Translations under genes and position numbers: made by a program
From: Silene noctiflora
Lineage: Eukaryota; Streptophyta; Magnoliopsida; Caryophyllales; Caryophyllaceae
Assembly (NCBI GenBank): GCA_009801015.1
Contig: VHZZ01000132.1
Coordinates: 275,177 to 305,422, forward strand
Reading direction: 5' to 3'
Length of the DNA stretch: 30,246 nt
Part shown: piece after piece, positions 1 to 8,600 of the stretch
Layout of the letters: each line of letters starts with the position of its first letter
Position numbering within the stretch: position 1 is the first letter of the stretch
The notes under the pieces: model-generated
Database searches by the model: none
What the model was told of the DNA's origin: nothing
What the model saw: the letters and a program-made list of their open reading frames with translations, nothing else

Positions 1-158
1 GTTATCTTGGGACCTGAACCGCGAAGGGGAAAAGTGATTCATGGGTTGGTAATGTATGAACATAAGCTATGATGCTTGATCTTATTTGACCGAACTGATA
101 TTGACTCCATTATGAGGATATGGTACCACCGAGTCATAACCTTGCGTGACTAGAAGGT

Positions 159-195
159 GAACTTCGGGGGCGAAGTTCCTTTTAAGGGGGGGAGA
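159..195 (+). repeat. First hairpin plus purine tract module
   Basis: GAACTTCG (159-166) pairs perfectly with CGAAGTTC (171-178) around a GGGG loop, and a TTTTAAGGGGGGGAGAG tract follows. It closely resembles the module just before the LTR at 583-620, but here no LTR follows. It may be an older or duplicated polypurine tract. Confidence 0.6.
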
Positions 196-455
196 GTGCG
201 TTGCGCGCGTGGAGAATTATGTGAACCGTTTTGCAAAAACATATGAAAATCGTCTTATGTAGATGTATCGTGATGATATTCGGTTACGTTGTCTGTTTTA
301 TGTCGAAAAAAATATTATATGATTGGTTGGTAATATTATATGATTGACAATGTTACGTTAGTGGCGATACAACTATGTGATTGGTGATGGTAGTTACACG
401 TATACATGTCTTATATTGATAATGTGATGGGTGCAAACGGGAAGGGTGGTGTTGA

Positions 456-503
456 CGTAGCATTGAGACTATGGATGGTCGTAGCATTGAGACTAAGGAT
501 GGT
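456..503 (+). repeat. Tandem 24-bp duplication inside retroelement tail
   Basis: A 24-base unit beginning CGTAGCATTGAGACTA occurs at 456-479 and again at 480-503 with a single substitution. It has no coding meaning and probably arose by replication slippage in the element. Confidence 0.8.
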
Positions 504-582
504 GATGGTTAGTTGAGTCGTAGTGCATGATGGACCTTATCAGTTGAGCCTTAAGATTCGTCAACCGTGGGAGTTGAGAGTT

Positions 583-620
583 GAACTTCGGGGACAAAGT
601 TCTCTTTAAGGGGGGAAGAC
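583..620 (+). promoter_or_regulatory. Hairpin and polypurine tract (plus-strand primer site)
   Basis: GAACTT (583-588) pairs with AAGTTC (597-602). The tract TTTAAGGGGGGAAGAC (605-620) then abuts the LTR terminus TGTAATACCC at 621. In LTR retrotransposons this purine run resists RNase H and primes plus-strand DNA synthesis. Its position fixes the element as + strand and the following LTR as its 3' copy. Confidence 0.8.
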
Positions 621-700
621 TGTAATACCCATCCCTTAGTAGGAGCCGTTGACTAAATGTGACCTTAATCGTCAAGACGAAGTAGTTGTTTAGCTTTGGA

Positions 701-788
701 CTCGACCTAGTGAGTGACACTCGGTCAAGTGTGGTGCACTCGACCGAGTGCAGGGGACTCGGTCGAGTGTGTTGGCACTCGACCGAGT
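701..788 (+). promoter_or_regulatory. Phased palindromic decamer cluster, LTR copy 1
   Basis: CTCGRYCGAG-like decamers start at 701, 720, 739, 758 and 778, so spacing is 19, 19, 19 and 20 bp. Neighbouring sites also pair with each other: ACTCGGTCGAGTG (757-769) is complementary to CACTCGACCGAGT (776-788). The position near the left end of the LTR fits the U3 enhancer region. A protein-binding role is inference. Confidence 0.6.
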
Positions 789-1819
789 GCATAATTGCCA
801 GCGTAAAATATATTACGCGTAAATTAGAATTTCCGGATTCGTTTTCTTATTTCTTTCTTTTCCCTTTCTTCCCCAAAACCCTAAATCGTCTCCTCTCTCC
901 CTTTCACTCATCCTTTACCTTGCTAAGCTTATACCTAGAAATCTATCACGGGAATGGAGGTATACACCGAGTTCGACCTAGTCAGCCAATCGTGCGATAA
1001 GGTAAGTCATCATCACCGTCTGTATGTCTTGGGTTAGGGTTATGATTGTGCGTAATCGAGTCGTATCGTTGTTGTAGGTGTTAATATCAGTATGCGATGC
1101 TCGTGTGATTGAATTGATGATTGATGCTATTTGGAATGCGGTACAAGTAGGTTTTCCTACTCAGTTGTCTGATGAATTATATGCGTATTAATGTGCGATT
1201 GTATTGTATGATGTGACTCCATGTTTGTGATATATTTGTGATGGCGGAGACGGTATGGTGGTTGAAGTTGGATGTGATTGGTATTGTGATATTGTTTGTG
1301 AGCCATTGTGAGAGGTGGTCTCGCCCCCATTGTTCGCCTCCTGCGTTCTCTCAGCGTAGGGGGGATGTGCACATTAAGGGACTTGGGTATTGTGGGTGGT
1401 TTAGGTGGTTGGCTGCGGTCTTCCACTGGCAGGGCTACATACTTCGGTGTGTAGTCGGTTACTTGTGATGTGGTGCGTTTGGGTGTGTCCCGGTACCGGT
1501 GTGGTGTGGTGATGGCGGTGTAATATTTTACTTCATGTTTGCATTGTATTGTATATAGTTGTTCAGTTGACTGACCCCGTTTAATATTTTTAAAACTGTG
1601 ATGATCCATTTGGGGGTGGTGAGCAGGATTAGATGCTGATCTGGATACTTGTTGTGATGCTCATGTCAGGGGATGGGAATCGCTGACGCAATTGTTAACA
1701 TAGTTGTGATCGGGCCCATACTTGTAAAAGTACAGTGATGCAGTTTTGTATGTTTGTTCACATAAAGATGTAATTAATAATAATGTCGTTCTTTAATGGT
1801 CTATTTGATATATACTTAC

Positions 1820-1898
1820 CTCGGGTAACCGAGATGGTAGCACCCTTGGTTGTCAGGGAAGGTCTAGTACAAGCTTCCTTGGTAAGTAGGGTGTTACA
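1820..1898 (+). other. Terminal two-hairpin module, LTR copy 1
   Basis: CTCGG (1820-1824) pairs with CCGAG (1829-1833) around the loop GTAA. A second stem joins 1837-1846 to 1888-1897, ten pairs including one G-U, with an upper stem of seven pairs (1855-1861 with 1874-1880, one G-U). The outer stem ends one base before the LTR end. The same architecture is found in the two other related LTRs of the window. Confidence 0.65.
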
Positions 1899-3243
1899 AC
1901 AAATTTGGTATGTTGATTGGGTGATTATGCAAAGTAAAATAAGGATGCAAGCAATAATGTAAAATATGTCTAGAGGGTTTGGTTCACACATGCAAATTGG
2001 TATTTATATAGATATTAAACTAGTAAGTCAGAGTCTATCATCTAGGTCTAGAGACATCCACCTCTCGATATTAGTGTCAAATCATAAACCGGGTCCCAGA
2101 TGCTCTCGCCGAACTAGGCCGTTCTACTACACATGCTTAGTCTAATTCATTTTCGTGCCTCTCGACTTATAGATATGAATTTTACGGATTTAGTTAAGGA
2201 TTGTGGCCAATAGTCTAAGACTAACATTACAAAACAAACATGTGATAGAGATGATGAGAGAACAACTAATTTAACAACTTGTTTATTTACCAATTGTGCA
2301 TGACTCCCCTAATCCCTAGACTAGAAAGATTTAACTACTCATACTAAAAGTAAAAATGATAACAAATGTAAATGCTAAAATGAACATGAAAACAATATGT
2401 AAAACTATAATGCAAATAACATAAGTAAAACAAAAACTAAAAATAATTACCATAATGGAAATGTAGAACTTGAATATGGAAGTAGAACTTGGAAATGAAC
2501 TTGAAATATAACTTTGAATATAGCTTGAAATTGCTAAAGAAATTGTTTGTAACAACTAAAGAAAACTAAACTATTCTAATCTACTCTAATTCTAAACTAA
2601 TCTAATGACTAAAAAATAGAAAGAAGAATGAAGTAAAAGGTGTAGAGAGATGTATGCAGAGTGTGGATTATGTACAATGATGCCTAAGGGTCGAGGCTAA
2701 GCCCTCCTTATATAGTGGTTTGAAGATGAAACATAAGGAACAAAAAAGGATCCTAGGCTTGGTCAACCCCGATCGGGGACGTGGGATTTCCGGTATATAG
2801 CTTTAAGGCCATATTTAATGACTTGGGAATCCAAAGTTTTGGTTTTAAGGCTCCTTTAATCATCCGCGTAATTGCTTGTTTGAGGAATATTTGTGCATTT
2901 TTCCACATCTAACCTTGGATTATTTCTTGGGCTTCATTTAATCAATTGTTTACATTTGCCATGCACAATTATTTGGGTCATTTCTTTCAACACTTGCTCA
3001 TTTCTTCCAATGTTTGAGCTTGCATGATCCAATCCAATTTCCACTTAGCTTTATGAACTCGATATTCGCTCTTTTGACGGGAATTAGCTATCTTAAGCTT
3101 TATTTCCTACAAAATACGTTAAGAACAAGCAAAACATCTAGAACACGAGATTAGCTCAAATAAACACTAAAATTATTAGTGCAAATATCATATAAAACCA
3201 AGTTAATTAAGGAGGTAAAATCATATATAAAATGGACTTATCA
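1899..3243 (-). mobile_element. Minus-strand LTR-like element interrupted by the gypsy insertion
   Basis: Read on the minus strand, the sequence begins TGATAAGTCC at 3243, a start seen in plant Tat/Athila-type LTRs. It has a TATA box (CTATATAAGG, near 2708-2717), and then leader-like, AC-rich sequence. The left part (2040-2170) continues without a visible boundary up to 1898, where the gypsy LTR ends. The simplest reading is that the + strand gypsy element inserted into this older element. The left terminus is not visible and no protein-coding domain was found, so the lineage is a guess from terminal sequence and layout. Confidence 0.5.
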
Positions 3244-3602
3244 AAGCCATATTAAATCGGACTAAAAATGGGGATAAGAATGAAGGCGCTCTCCATAAAC
3301 GAAAGTGAACCGGAGGAAGGATTAAGATAAGACGAAAAGGAGGGAAACCAGACCGCCGGAGATGGGCCAAGTCGCAGCCACATCTTCAGTGGTGGGCTGT
3401 GAGATAGAGGAGTGAGAGTGGTGGCGAGCCGGCTGTGATGAAACAAAGGGGGTTTTTTTTGGAGAGCTTTTAGAGAGTGAAGGAGTATCGAAAACCTTGG
3501 TGACTCTCATTAATTAAGTGTTTGAACATAACATTTTTATTTTATTTTAATTTATTTTAAAGGCTCACTATTACAATATAATATATGTAGATTGTTTCAT
3601 AT
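3244..3602. other. Unassigned intergenic sequence
   Basis: Two overlapping short minus-strand frames (about 62-64 codons) are present. They look like chance frames in a locally GC-richer stretch at 3290-3440. Nothing else is recognised. Confidence 0.4.
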
Positions 3603-3740
3603 CTAGGGTTGTAAATGAGTTGAGCCCATTCGACAAGTGATCGGAATCGGTTAGGTCAAAGCTCTGTTCCAGATCGGTCAATTCAAATTGAGCTCGAGCC
3701 AAGTTGAGACCAAATCGAGTTAAGTTCGAAGACCCCACCT
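3603..3740. mobile_element. Possible hAT-like terminal fragment
   Basis: The stretch starts AGGGTTGTAAATGAGTTGAG and is rich in GAGC and TCGAG steps, like the ends of many plant hAT-type repeats. No matching inverted end or target duplication was found nearby, and DNA up to 4015 holds nothing else I can name. Confidence 0.25.
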
Positions 3741-4015
3741 TTTTGGGATGACATTCAATAAATGACTTTCATGTGTTAAATTATTATTATTTTCCTTTTT
3801 ATGTAAAACCTCACAAGAAAAGTGCAATGAAAAAGTAAAGTCTAAGTATAATCGACAATGTATAAAATATAAGGCGAGTTTAAAAAAAGGCTGAACAATG
3901 TTGATGTAACAAAGTTGTAAGATTTTAATAAATCGTACTAATAATCATACCCTAAGTACGCGTTAGGGTATAGAGAAACACAAATTGATAGCAACCCTAT
4001 GGCATGGAGTCATGG

Positions 4016-4424
4016 TGTAACACCCCAAGAGATTGAGAGGAAAGTTGTCCCACATCGGGAAAATAAGGAGCTTATGAGATGTTTATAAAGGATTTCACCC
4101 ACCACTTGGTAACAAAGCCTTGTGCTTTTGGACTTAAGTGAGGACAAATAATTGGCCCAAAGATACACATCTCATTTTACTGGAGTTGTGTTATGACGGT
4201 GGTGGGTCGTGTTGTTATACATGGACCATGGTAGGTCAACACTCTTATAGTCTTATTGATAAAAGGATCGGACAAAGGAGCTAGGTATCTAGGATTCTAG
4301 GTGCTTAACCCATCCTTTTTAACATTTTGCAATGTGACGACAAATATATTTCTATTCAGTTTGTTGTTGGTGTAGACTTGACGACAAATATATTTCTATT
4401 CAGTTTTCATTCTTTGATGTTACA
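4016..4424 (+). mobile_element. Short LTR-like fragment with internal direct repeat
   Basis: The unit starts TGTAACACCCC (4016-4026) and may end TGTTACA (4418-4424). It carries a CCCACATCGG block and a TTTATAAAGG TATA-like box (near 4081-4090), a combination common in short plant LTRs and TRIM-type elements. The flanks CATGG and TTTGG match at only three of five bases, so the right boundary is uncertain. No internal region or second LTR was seen. Confidence 0.45.
4335..4406 (+). repeat. 28-bp perfect direct repeat, 44-bp offset
   Basis: The 28 bases at 4335-4362 recur without change at 4379-4406. The unit begins TGACGACAAATATATTTC. The perfect match suggests a recent duplication compared with the decayed surroundings. 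Confidence 0.85.
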
Positions 4425-4590
4425 TTTGGTCAAGTTTCAGACAAAGACAAGTATTTATTGCGATTGTATTGCAACAAGTTGACCCAACTGCGATTAGAAA
4501 AGTTTCACAAATTCTCATTTAAAATACCGCATTCCGTCTTAAGTTTAAATTCGTTTACGTTTAAAATGAGTTAAGTATCATATCAATTAA

Positions 4591-5189
4591 ATATATAAGA
4601 CAAATATGGTGTCTTCTTAAGAAAGACATACTGACAAAGTTTATAGTTTGATTGTAATTTGTAAAGGTGGTAAATTGCCCAATTTTGTATCAAGTTGGTT
4701 TGACTCGATTTTCCTAAAATGAGCTCAAAAATGCCTTTCGAATGGTCCATACAGACTCCTTGTATTTATTGGGCCGTGTATGGGCCTAAATTTTGGCACG
4801 GCCCAAGCCACATCTTATGTTTATTTTGACTTCCTTGTTAAATTTGTACATCGAGTTTGCTCATCAAGAAAAAGAATATCCACTTTATATTAAGTATATA
4901 AGACAAATATAATGTCTTCTTAAAGAAGACGGACTGACAGTTTATAGTTTGGTTGTAATTTGTAAGGAGGGTAGTATCAAGTTGGTTTGACTCGATTTTT
5001 TCTCGAACTTGGGCATAAACTGAGCTCAAAATGCCTTTCGTATGGTCCTTATGGGCTCCTTGTATTTATTGGCCGTGTATGGGCCTAAATTCTGGCACGG
5101 CCCAAGTCACGTCTTATGTTTATTTTGGCTTCCTTATTAAATTTGTACACGGAGTCCGCTCATAAAAAAAAAAGAGTATTCACTTTATA
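4591..5189 (+). repeat. Tandem duplication of about 300 bp, two diverged copies
   Basis: Copy one is at about 4591-4889 and copy two at about 4894-5189, with homologous points 300-303 bases apart (for example AGACAAATAT at 4598 and 4901). Each contains a dyad: GGGCCGTG with CACGGCCC (4771-4778 and 4797-4804), and the same minus one pair at 5071-5077 and 5096-5102. The copies differ by scattered substitutions and small indels. A minus-strand frame at 4838-5029 crosses the junction and is not credible as a gene. Confidence 0.85.
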
Positions 5190-5612
5190 AACTTATTCTT
5201 ATCTCAAATTCAATTGGTAATCAAAAAAGTGTTGATGTTTCGATCAATCAATTAGGCTGGCGCCACCTAATTTAACTTGTGCATTTGGGCCGAAAGTAAT
5301 GTCTTAGCCTTACCCAAATCTGACTCACTCACAATTATCTTATTATTATCAATACAATCTAACTAAAAGGATACTTAAAATATCAAATTAATGTGACATG
5401 ACAAAACTTTTATTGTGACATCACAAACTTCTGACGCTTTATAAATGAGAGTTTGTTTTTATTTAATGGAAGAAAGCCCAATCTACAGTGACATTTGTAT
5501 TTATACATGCTTAAATTATACTCCCTCTAAGTCTCTCATTTCTCCCCTCTTTCCTTTTTCATTCAAGTCACATTTTCTTTTCTCTTTCCTTTTTTGGTTG
5601 TGGGATTGTGAC
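5190..5612. other. AT-rich intergenic sequence, nothing recognised
   Basis: I see no gene. A pyrimidine-rich stretch lies at 5520-5595, just before the fold-back element that follows. Confidence 0.4.
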
Positions 5613-6079
5613 TCTATTTGGTAAACAACGGATTAATATTGGCAGAAGCAGATTGTGTAAGCAGATTGTAATTAGCATATTTTGTTGACAAGTTTGACTA
5701 GCATATTCGATTAGGAGATTTTGTTAACGGTGTTTGGTAATTAACAAATTTAAATTAGTAGATTATCTCAATTCTTTGTAAAATGACAAATAAGGAGATA
5801 AATGAACTAACAAATAAGGAGATAAATGAACTATGGAATAAATGTAGGGTCATATTTTCTTCAGGGTAAAAAGATTGATTTATTTTTTTCTCAATCTACT
5901 CAAAGAATATGTTGGGTGGGAGCAACATATTGTAAAATAGTAGATTAGGTCCCAATCTACCATTCTAATATGTTGTTTAGTTGTTTACCGTACACTCCAA
6001 ATAACATTGATTGATCAAATATTTTAAAAGTCTTAAATATGTTAAATTTTTGACAATCCGTTGTTTACCAAACACCTCC
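5613..6079. mobile_element. Fold-back MITE-like element
   Basis: TTTGGTAAACAACGGATT (5617-5634) is the exact reverse complement of 6055-6072, giving 18-bp perfect terminal inverted repeats about 420 bases apart. The interior is non-coding and AT-rich. It contains a perfect tandem duplication of 24 bases (5786-5809 and 5810-5833). A target duplication is not obvious, so the superfamily is unresolved; hAT-type and PIF-type MITEs are both possible. Confidence 0.7.
5786..5833 (+). repeat. Perfect 24-bp tandem duplication in the MITE interior
   Basis: The unit ACAAATAAGGAGATAAATGA plus CTTA-like tail occurs twice head to tail, with no difference over 24 bases. It is probably slippage after the element inserted. 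Confidence 0.85.
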
Positions 6080-6211
6080 TTTTTGTTTTTTAATGCATGT
6101 GGAATAGTGGAGTTTGTGTTTTGTGTGCTCTAAAGTTATTTCCTTAATTATTATGTACAAAAGAAAAGGGAAGAAATGAGAAACTTTGAGAGAGTACCAG
6201 GACCATATACA

Positions 6212-6755
6212 TGTTAGAAATCAGAATTAAACACAAATAAAGAGGACAATCGAATTATCTCGCAACGGAATAAATCCGTTGACAATAAAATCCAGCAATA
6301 TAAGAAAAATAAGAACCATATCTGAATAACCCAACTACTACAAATAACCAAGAGCACTCCAACTGTAGTGCCTCCACTAGTATCCACACGTATGAATATG
6401 AGATGCGATTTGTATGCTAGTACACAAGGTAAGGTTTATTATTACTCACAGAGAGAATAAGATCGATGAAACTGACTCCCATAATATTTGTATATATAGG
6501 GAGCTATAAAGACTCAGTTTCCTAATTAAACCCTTACCTTAATCGCATCTGGGTCTAATCTAATTAAAACCCTATTCCCATATTTCAGCCCGACTTTAAA
6601 TAGGAAACACCATATTCATCTTGTGTGTGACCTAATTTTACACGAGTCCTTAAACTCATTAAGACTCGTTCTGAAAGCAGCTTCTAGCAAAACATTACGG
6701 TTACATAGAATATAAATCGGGTTACCTTAATTGGACTCTGGACATAAATCCAACA
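6212..6755 (-). mobile_element. Ty1/copia-type LTR, minus strand
   Basis: On the minus strand the unit starts TGTTGGATTTATG at 6755 and ends TTTCTAACA at 6212, so it has TG and CA ends and short inverted termini (TGTTGGA and TCTAACA). It is about 544 bp. A TATA box (CCTATATATAC on the minus strand, near 6490-6500) lies about 255 bases in, as expected for a copia LTR promoter. The flanks ATACA and CTTAA do not match, so it is not a clean solo LTR; its partner or internal part was probably lost. No primer binding site is clear next to either end. Confidence 0.7.
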
Positions 6756-7433
6756 CTTAATTAAATATGTTAATTATTCTAAGCATCTCTCTAATAGACT
6801 GGCCCTAAATGAGAGAAATCCAAAAATAACCTTTAATTTAATTTAATTTAATTTTAACAACCCAACATTTTATAGTGAAAACTAGCATATTCAAATAAAC
6901 AATTTATTAATATAAAATTTTAGGTTATTAAAATAAAATTTATTTTTTCTATTTTGATTTTTGATTATGGGAATAGTCCTAGACTAGTTTAGAGCCCGTG
7001 CAATAAATGCACGGTATTTAGAGTTTCTTTTATTTTTAATAAATTACTTATATAATAGTAGTATCCATTATATGTTCATATTTCTCGTCATAGTAATTTA
7101 CTTTGAGAAGAAAAGGTTGTAACTATAATTATTTAAGAGAATTGAGTAATGTGCTGCAATATATTATAAAAAAAAAGTAATTTTTTTTTTTATATCACAA
7201 AGCTAATGATTTCAATTTTTAACTTCTCTTAATATTTTTTTTGCCACGAAAGTAATAATAGCCGATTTATAGTTTTGTCTTATACGTAAAGTATAGTATA
7301 TAGGTAACTCATTCTCAAATAATAAAATCAATAAAAGATTTAGCAATTTATAGTTTGATATAAATTTTATTTATATTTTAATTAAGATATTATAGTTTAG
7401 AATTTAGTGAAAATAATATAATTTGATTAAAAA
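6756..7433. other. Very AT-rich intergenic DNA with one hairpin
   Basis: A TTTAA simple repeat lies at about 6833-6857. CCGTGCA (6996-7002) pairs with TGCACGG (7008-7014) around ATAAA, a motif often seen at the edges of dispersed plant repeats, possibly Helitron-type. A related string, TGCAACGCACGG, occurs near 7884-7895. No gene is visible. Confidence 0.45.
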
Positions 7434-7637
7434 CATGTTTGGTTAATTAGAGAAATAAACATAAAAGAATGGAGTTTGAATCCAAGGGGTGAGGGGTGGG
7501 TATGAGATTCCAAGGGGTTAGGATGGAGTTAGAATCCAACAGGATTCTAACTCCATTTCAAAATGCCCCAACCAAACATTAGAATGGCTAGAATCCGTTC
7601 CATTCCATTCCAAACCTCCCAACCAAACACCCCCTTA
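7434..7637. mobile_element. Fold-back element with central 15-bp hairpin
   Basis: The edges TGTTTGGTT (about 7436) and AACCAAACA (about 7621-7629) are inverted, as in many small plant MITEs. Within it, ATGGAGTTAGAATCC (7523-7537) pairs perfectly with 7542-7556 around a four-base loop. The interior repeats variations of AGAATCC and CCAAGGGG. No target duplication was established. Confidence 0.6.
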
Positions 7638-8395
7638 GTAGATAGAGGACTCCTAGGTATAAAGTTGTCTTAAACATCAAATTTGTGTAAATCAAAGACC
7701 ATTAAACCAACTTACCAAAGAATAAGATTCTGCGATAAGCCCATTACAGCGGCACAGTTAGCGGCCCACTTTAAGAGTTACTGGGCCTCTAAGAAAACAT
7801 GTACTCCGTAAATGTTTTAGTGAATATCGCACGTTTTAGTGTTTCTGTTGATATTTGGTCGTTCTGTTTATACTGATCGCCATTGCAACGCACGGTAAAT
7901 ATTTGATGAAAGTCCAGAAAGAGATAAATTGTTAATTATTTCTTTATCTTTGATTTAAATACCCTTTTAATGGTCGGAGGGGAAAGGGGTGTGGTGCGAG
8001 ACGGTGAGTCTGGTGACGATGTGGTCGGAGGGGACGTGGTGTGTTAGTGTGAAAGCGGTGGTTGGAAGAAGGCGTGAGGTTCGATGGTGTGGAAGGGAGC
8101 CGAGTGTGGTCGCCTGTTTTTGAGTCCCCGGTGGTCAACAAAGCAGTTACCGGAGGGATGTTAAGGACGACATAGGCCTCTTTGCATTCTACTTTTCCCT
8201 TTTTTTCGTAGCACAACTTTTTTTTGGAGTGGAAATGAGAAGGGTAATTTGGTCCAATATGTACTACATTGAGTAAAATGCGTACTATGAAAATAAACAC
8301 CCTAAAAATAATATAAAATGTAAACAAATGATTGAGACGGATGGAGTAACTTTATTACTACCAGACCAGCTGTTACTGCTTGCGAGGTTGATTAT
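7638..8395. other. Intergenic DNA with a locally GC-rich patch
   Basis: Positions 7970-8180 are G-rich on this strand and keep a minus-strand frame open at 7944-8327, but that frame starts in hydrophobic AT-rich DNA and has no recognisable domain. A stub like the right end of a Stowaway MITE (GAGACGGATGGAGTA) ends near 8348. Confidence 0.4.
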
Positions 8396-8600
8396 CTTGC
8401 CATGCTTGGTCGGGGTAAGGCGCTTAGGCGCGTACATTTGGACCTTCCTAGACGATATTCGAGTAGGTTTGAGGTTTAAGCGTGTGGCTGTGTGGGTCTG
8501 TCGGAAACAACCCCTCTATTTTGTAGGTTAAGATTCGTTCATTCGACCTTCCTAAATCCTACTTCAGGTTTAAGGTTCTTTGTGACATTGAGCTCTAGGA
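8396..8600 (+). mobile_element. SINE-like retroposon remnant
   Basis: The stretch contains GTCGGAAACAACCCCTCTAT and then GTAGGTTAAGATTCGTTCAT, followed by TTCGACCTTCC and TTTGTGACATTGAG. This order matches the 3' half of Au-type plant SINEs as I remember them. A second, diverged version of the pyrimidine block precedes it (8415-8460, GGTAAGGCGCTTAGGCGCGT). No clear pol III A and B boxes or poly(A) tail were found, so it is probably an old partial or internally duplicated copy. Confidence 0.45.

Larger units (their letters stand above)
1..620 (+). mobile_element. 3' internal tail of a Ty3/gypsy-type LTR retrotransposon
   Basis: This stretch runs directly into an LTR start at 621 through a polypurine tract, so it is the non-coding 3' end of an element whose body lies left of the window. 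No frame is open for long, so any integrase or chromodomain end is outside or decayed. A hairpin (159-166 pairing with 171-178, GGGG loop) sits just before a first purine-rich run at 181-195. A weaker copy of the same arrangement lies at 583-602 followed by 605-620. A 24-bp unit is repeated in tandem at 456-479 and 480-503 with one difference. The superfamily call rests on the purine tract next to a TGTAATACCC terminus, a common plant gypsy layout; the exact lineage is not shown. Confidence 0.75.
621..1898 (+). mobile_element. 3' LTR of gypsy-type element (LTR copy 1)
   Basis: The LTR is bounded by TGTAATACCC (621-630) and GGGTGTTACA (1889-1898), which are inverted matches apart from one base, giving about 1278 bp. 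A polypurine tract immediately precedes it. It shares blocks with the LTRs at 18789-20121 and 21006-22206: clustered CTCGRYCGAG decamers near the left end, a TTTCCTACTC-type block (1153-1162), GATGTGCACATTAA (1364-1377), a GGTGAGCAGG-type block near 1617, and a two-hairpin module at the right end. Short open frames in it, including one on the minus strand at 1157-1609, match nothing I recognise. The target duplication cannot be checked because the 5' LTR is outside the window; the base run after it is ACAAA. Confidence 0.85.

Noticed and set aside
1157-1609. 150-codon minus-strand open frame
   Set aside because: It lies wholly within LTR copy 1, is rich in H, T, P and Y from skewed base use, and matches no retroelement domain.
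4016-4424. Cassandra TRIM element with 5S-like promoter
   Set aside because: The TGTAACACCCC start and CCCACATCGG block suggested it, but the 5S RNA-like core expected in Cassandra LTRs is absent.
7944-8327. 127-codon minus-strand open frame
   Set aside because: It joins an AT-rich hydrophobic start to a GC-rich tail, with no family features and no promoter or splice support.
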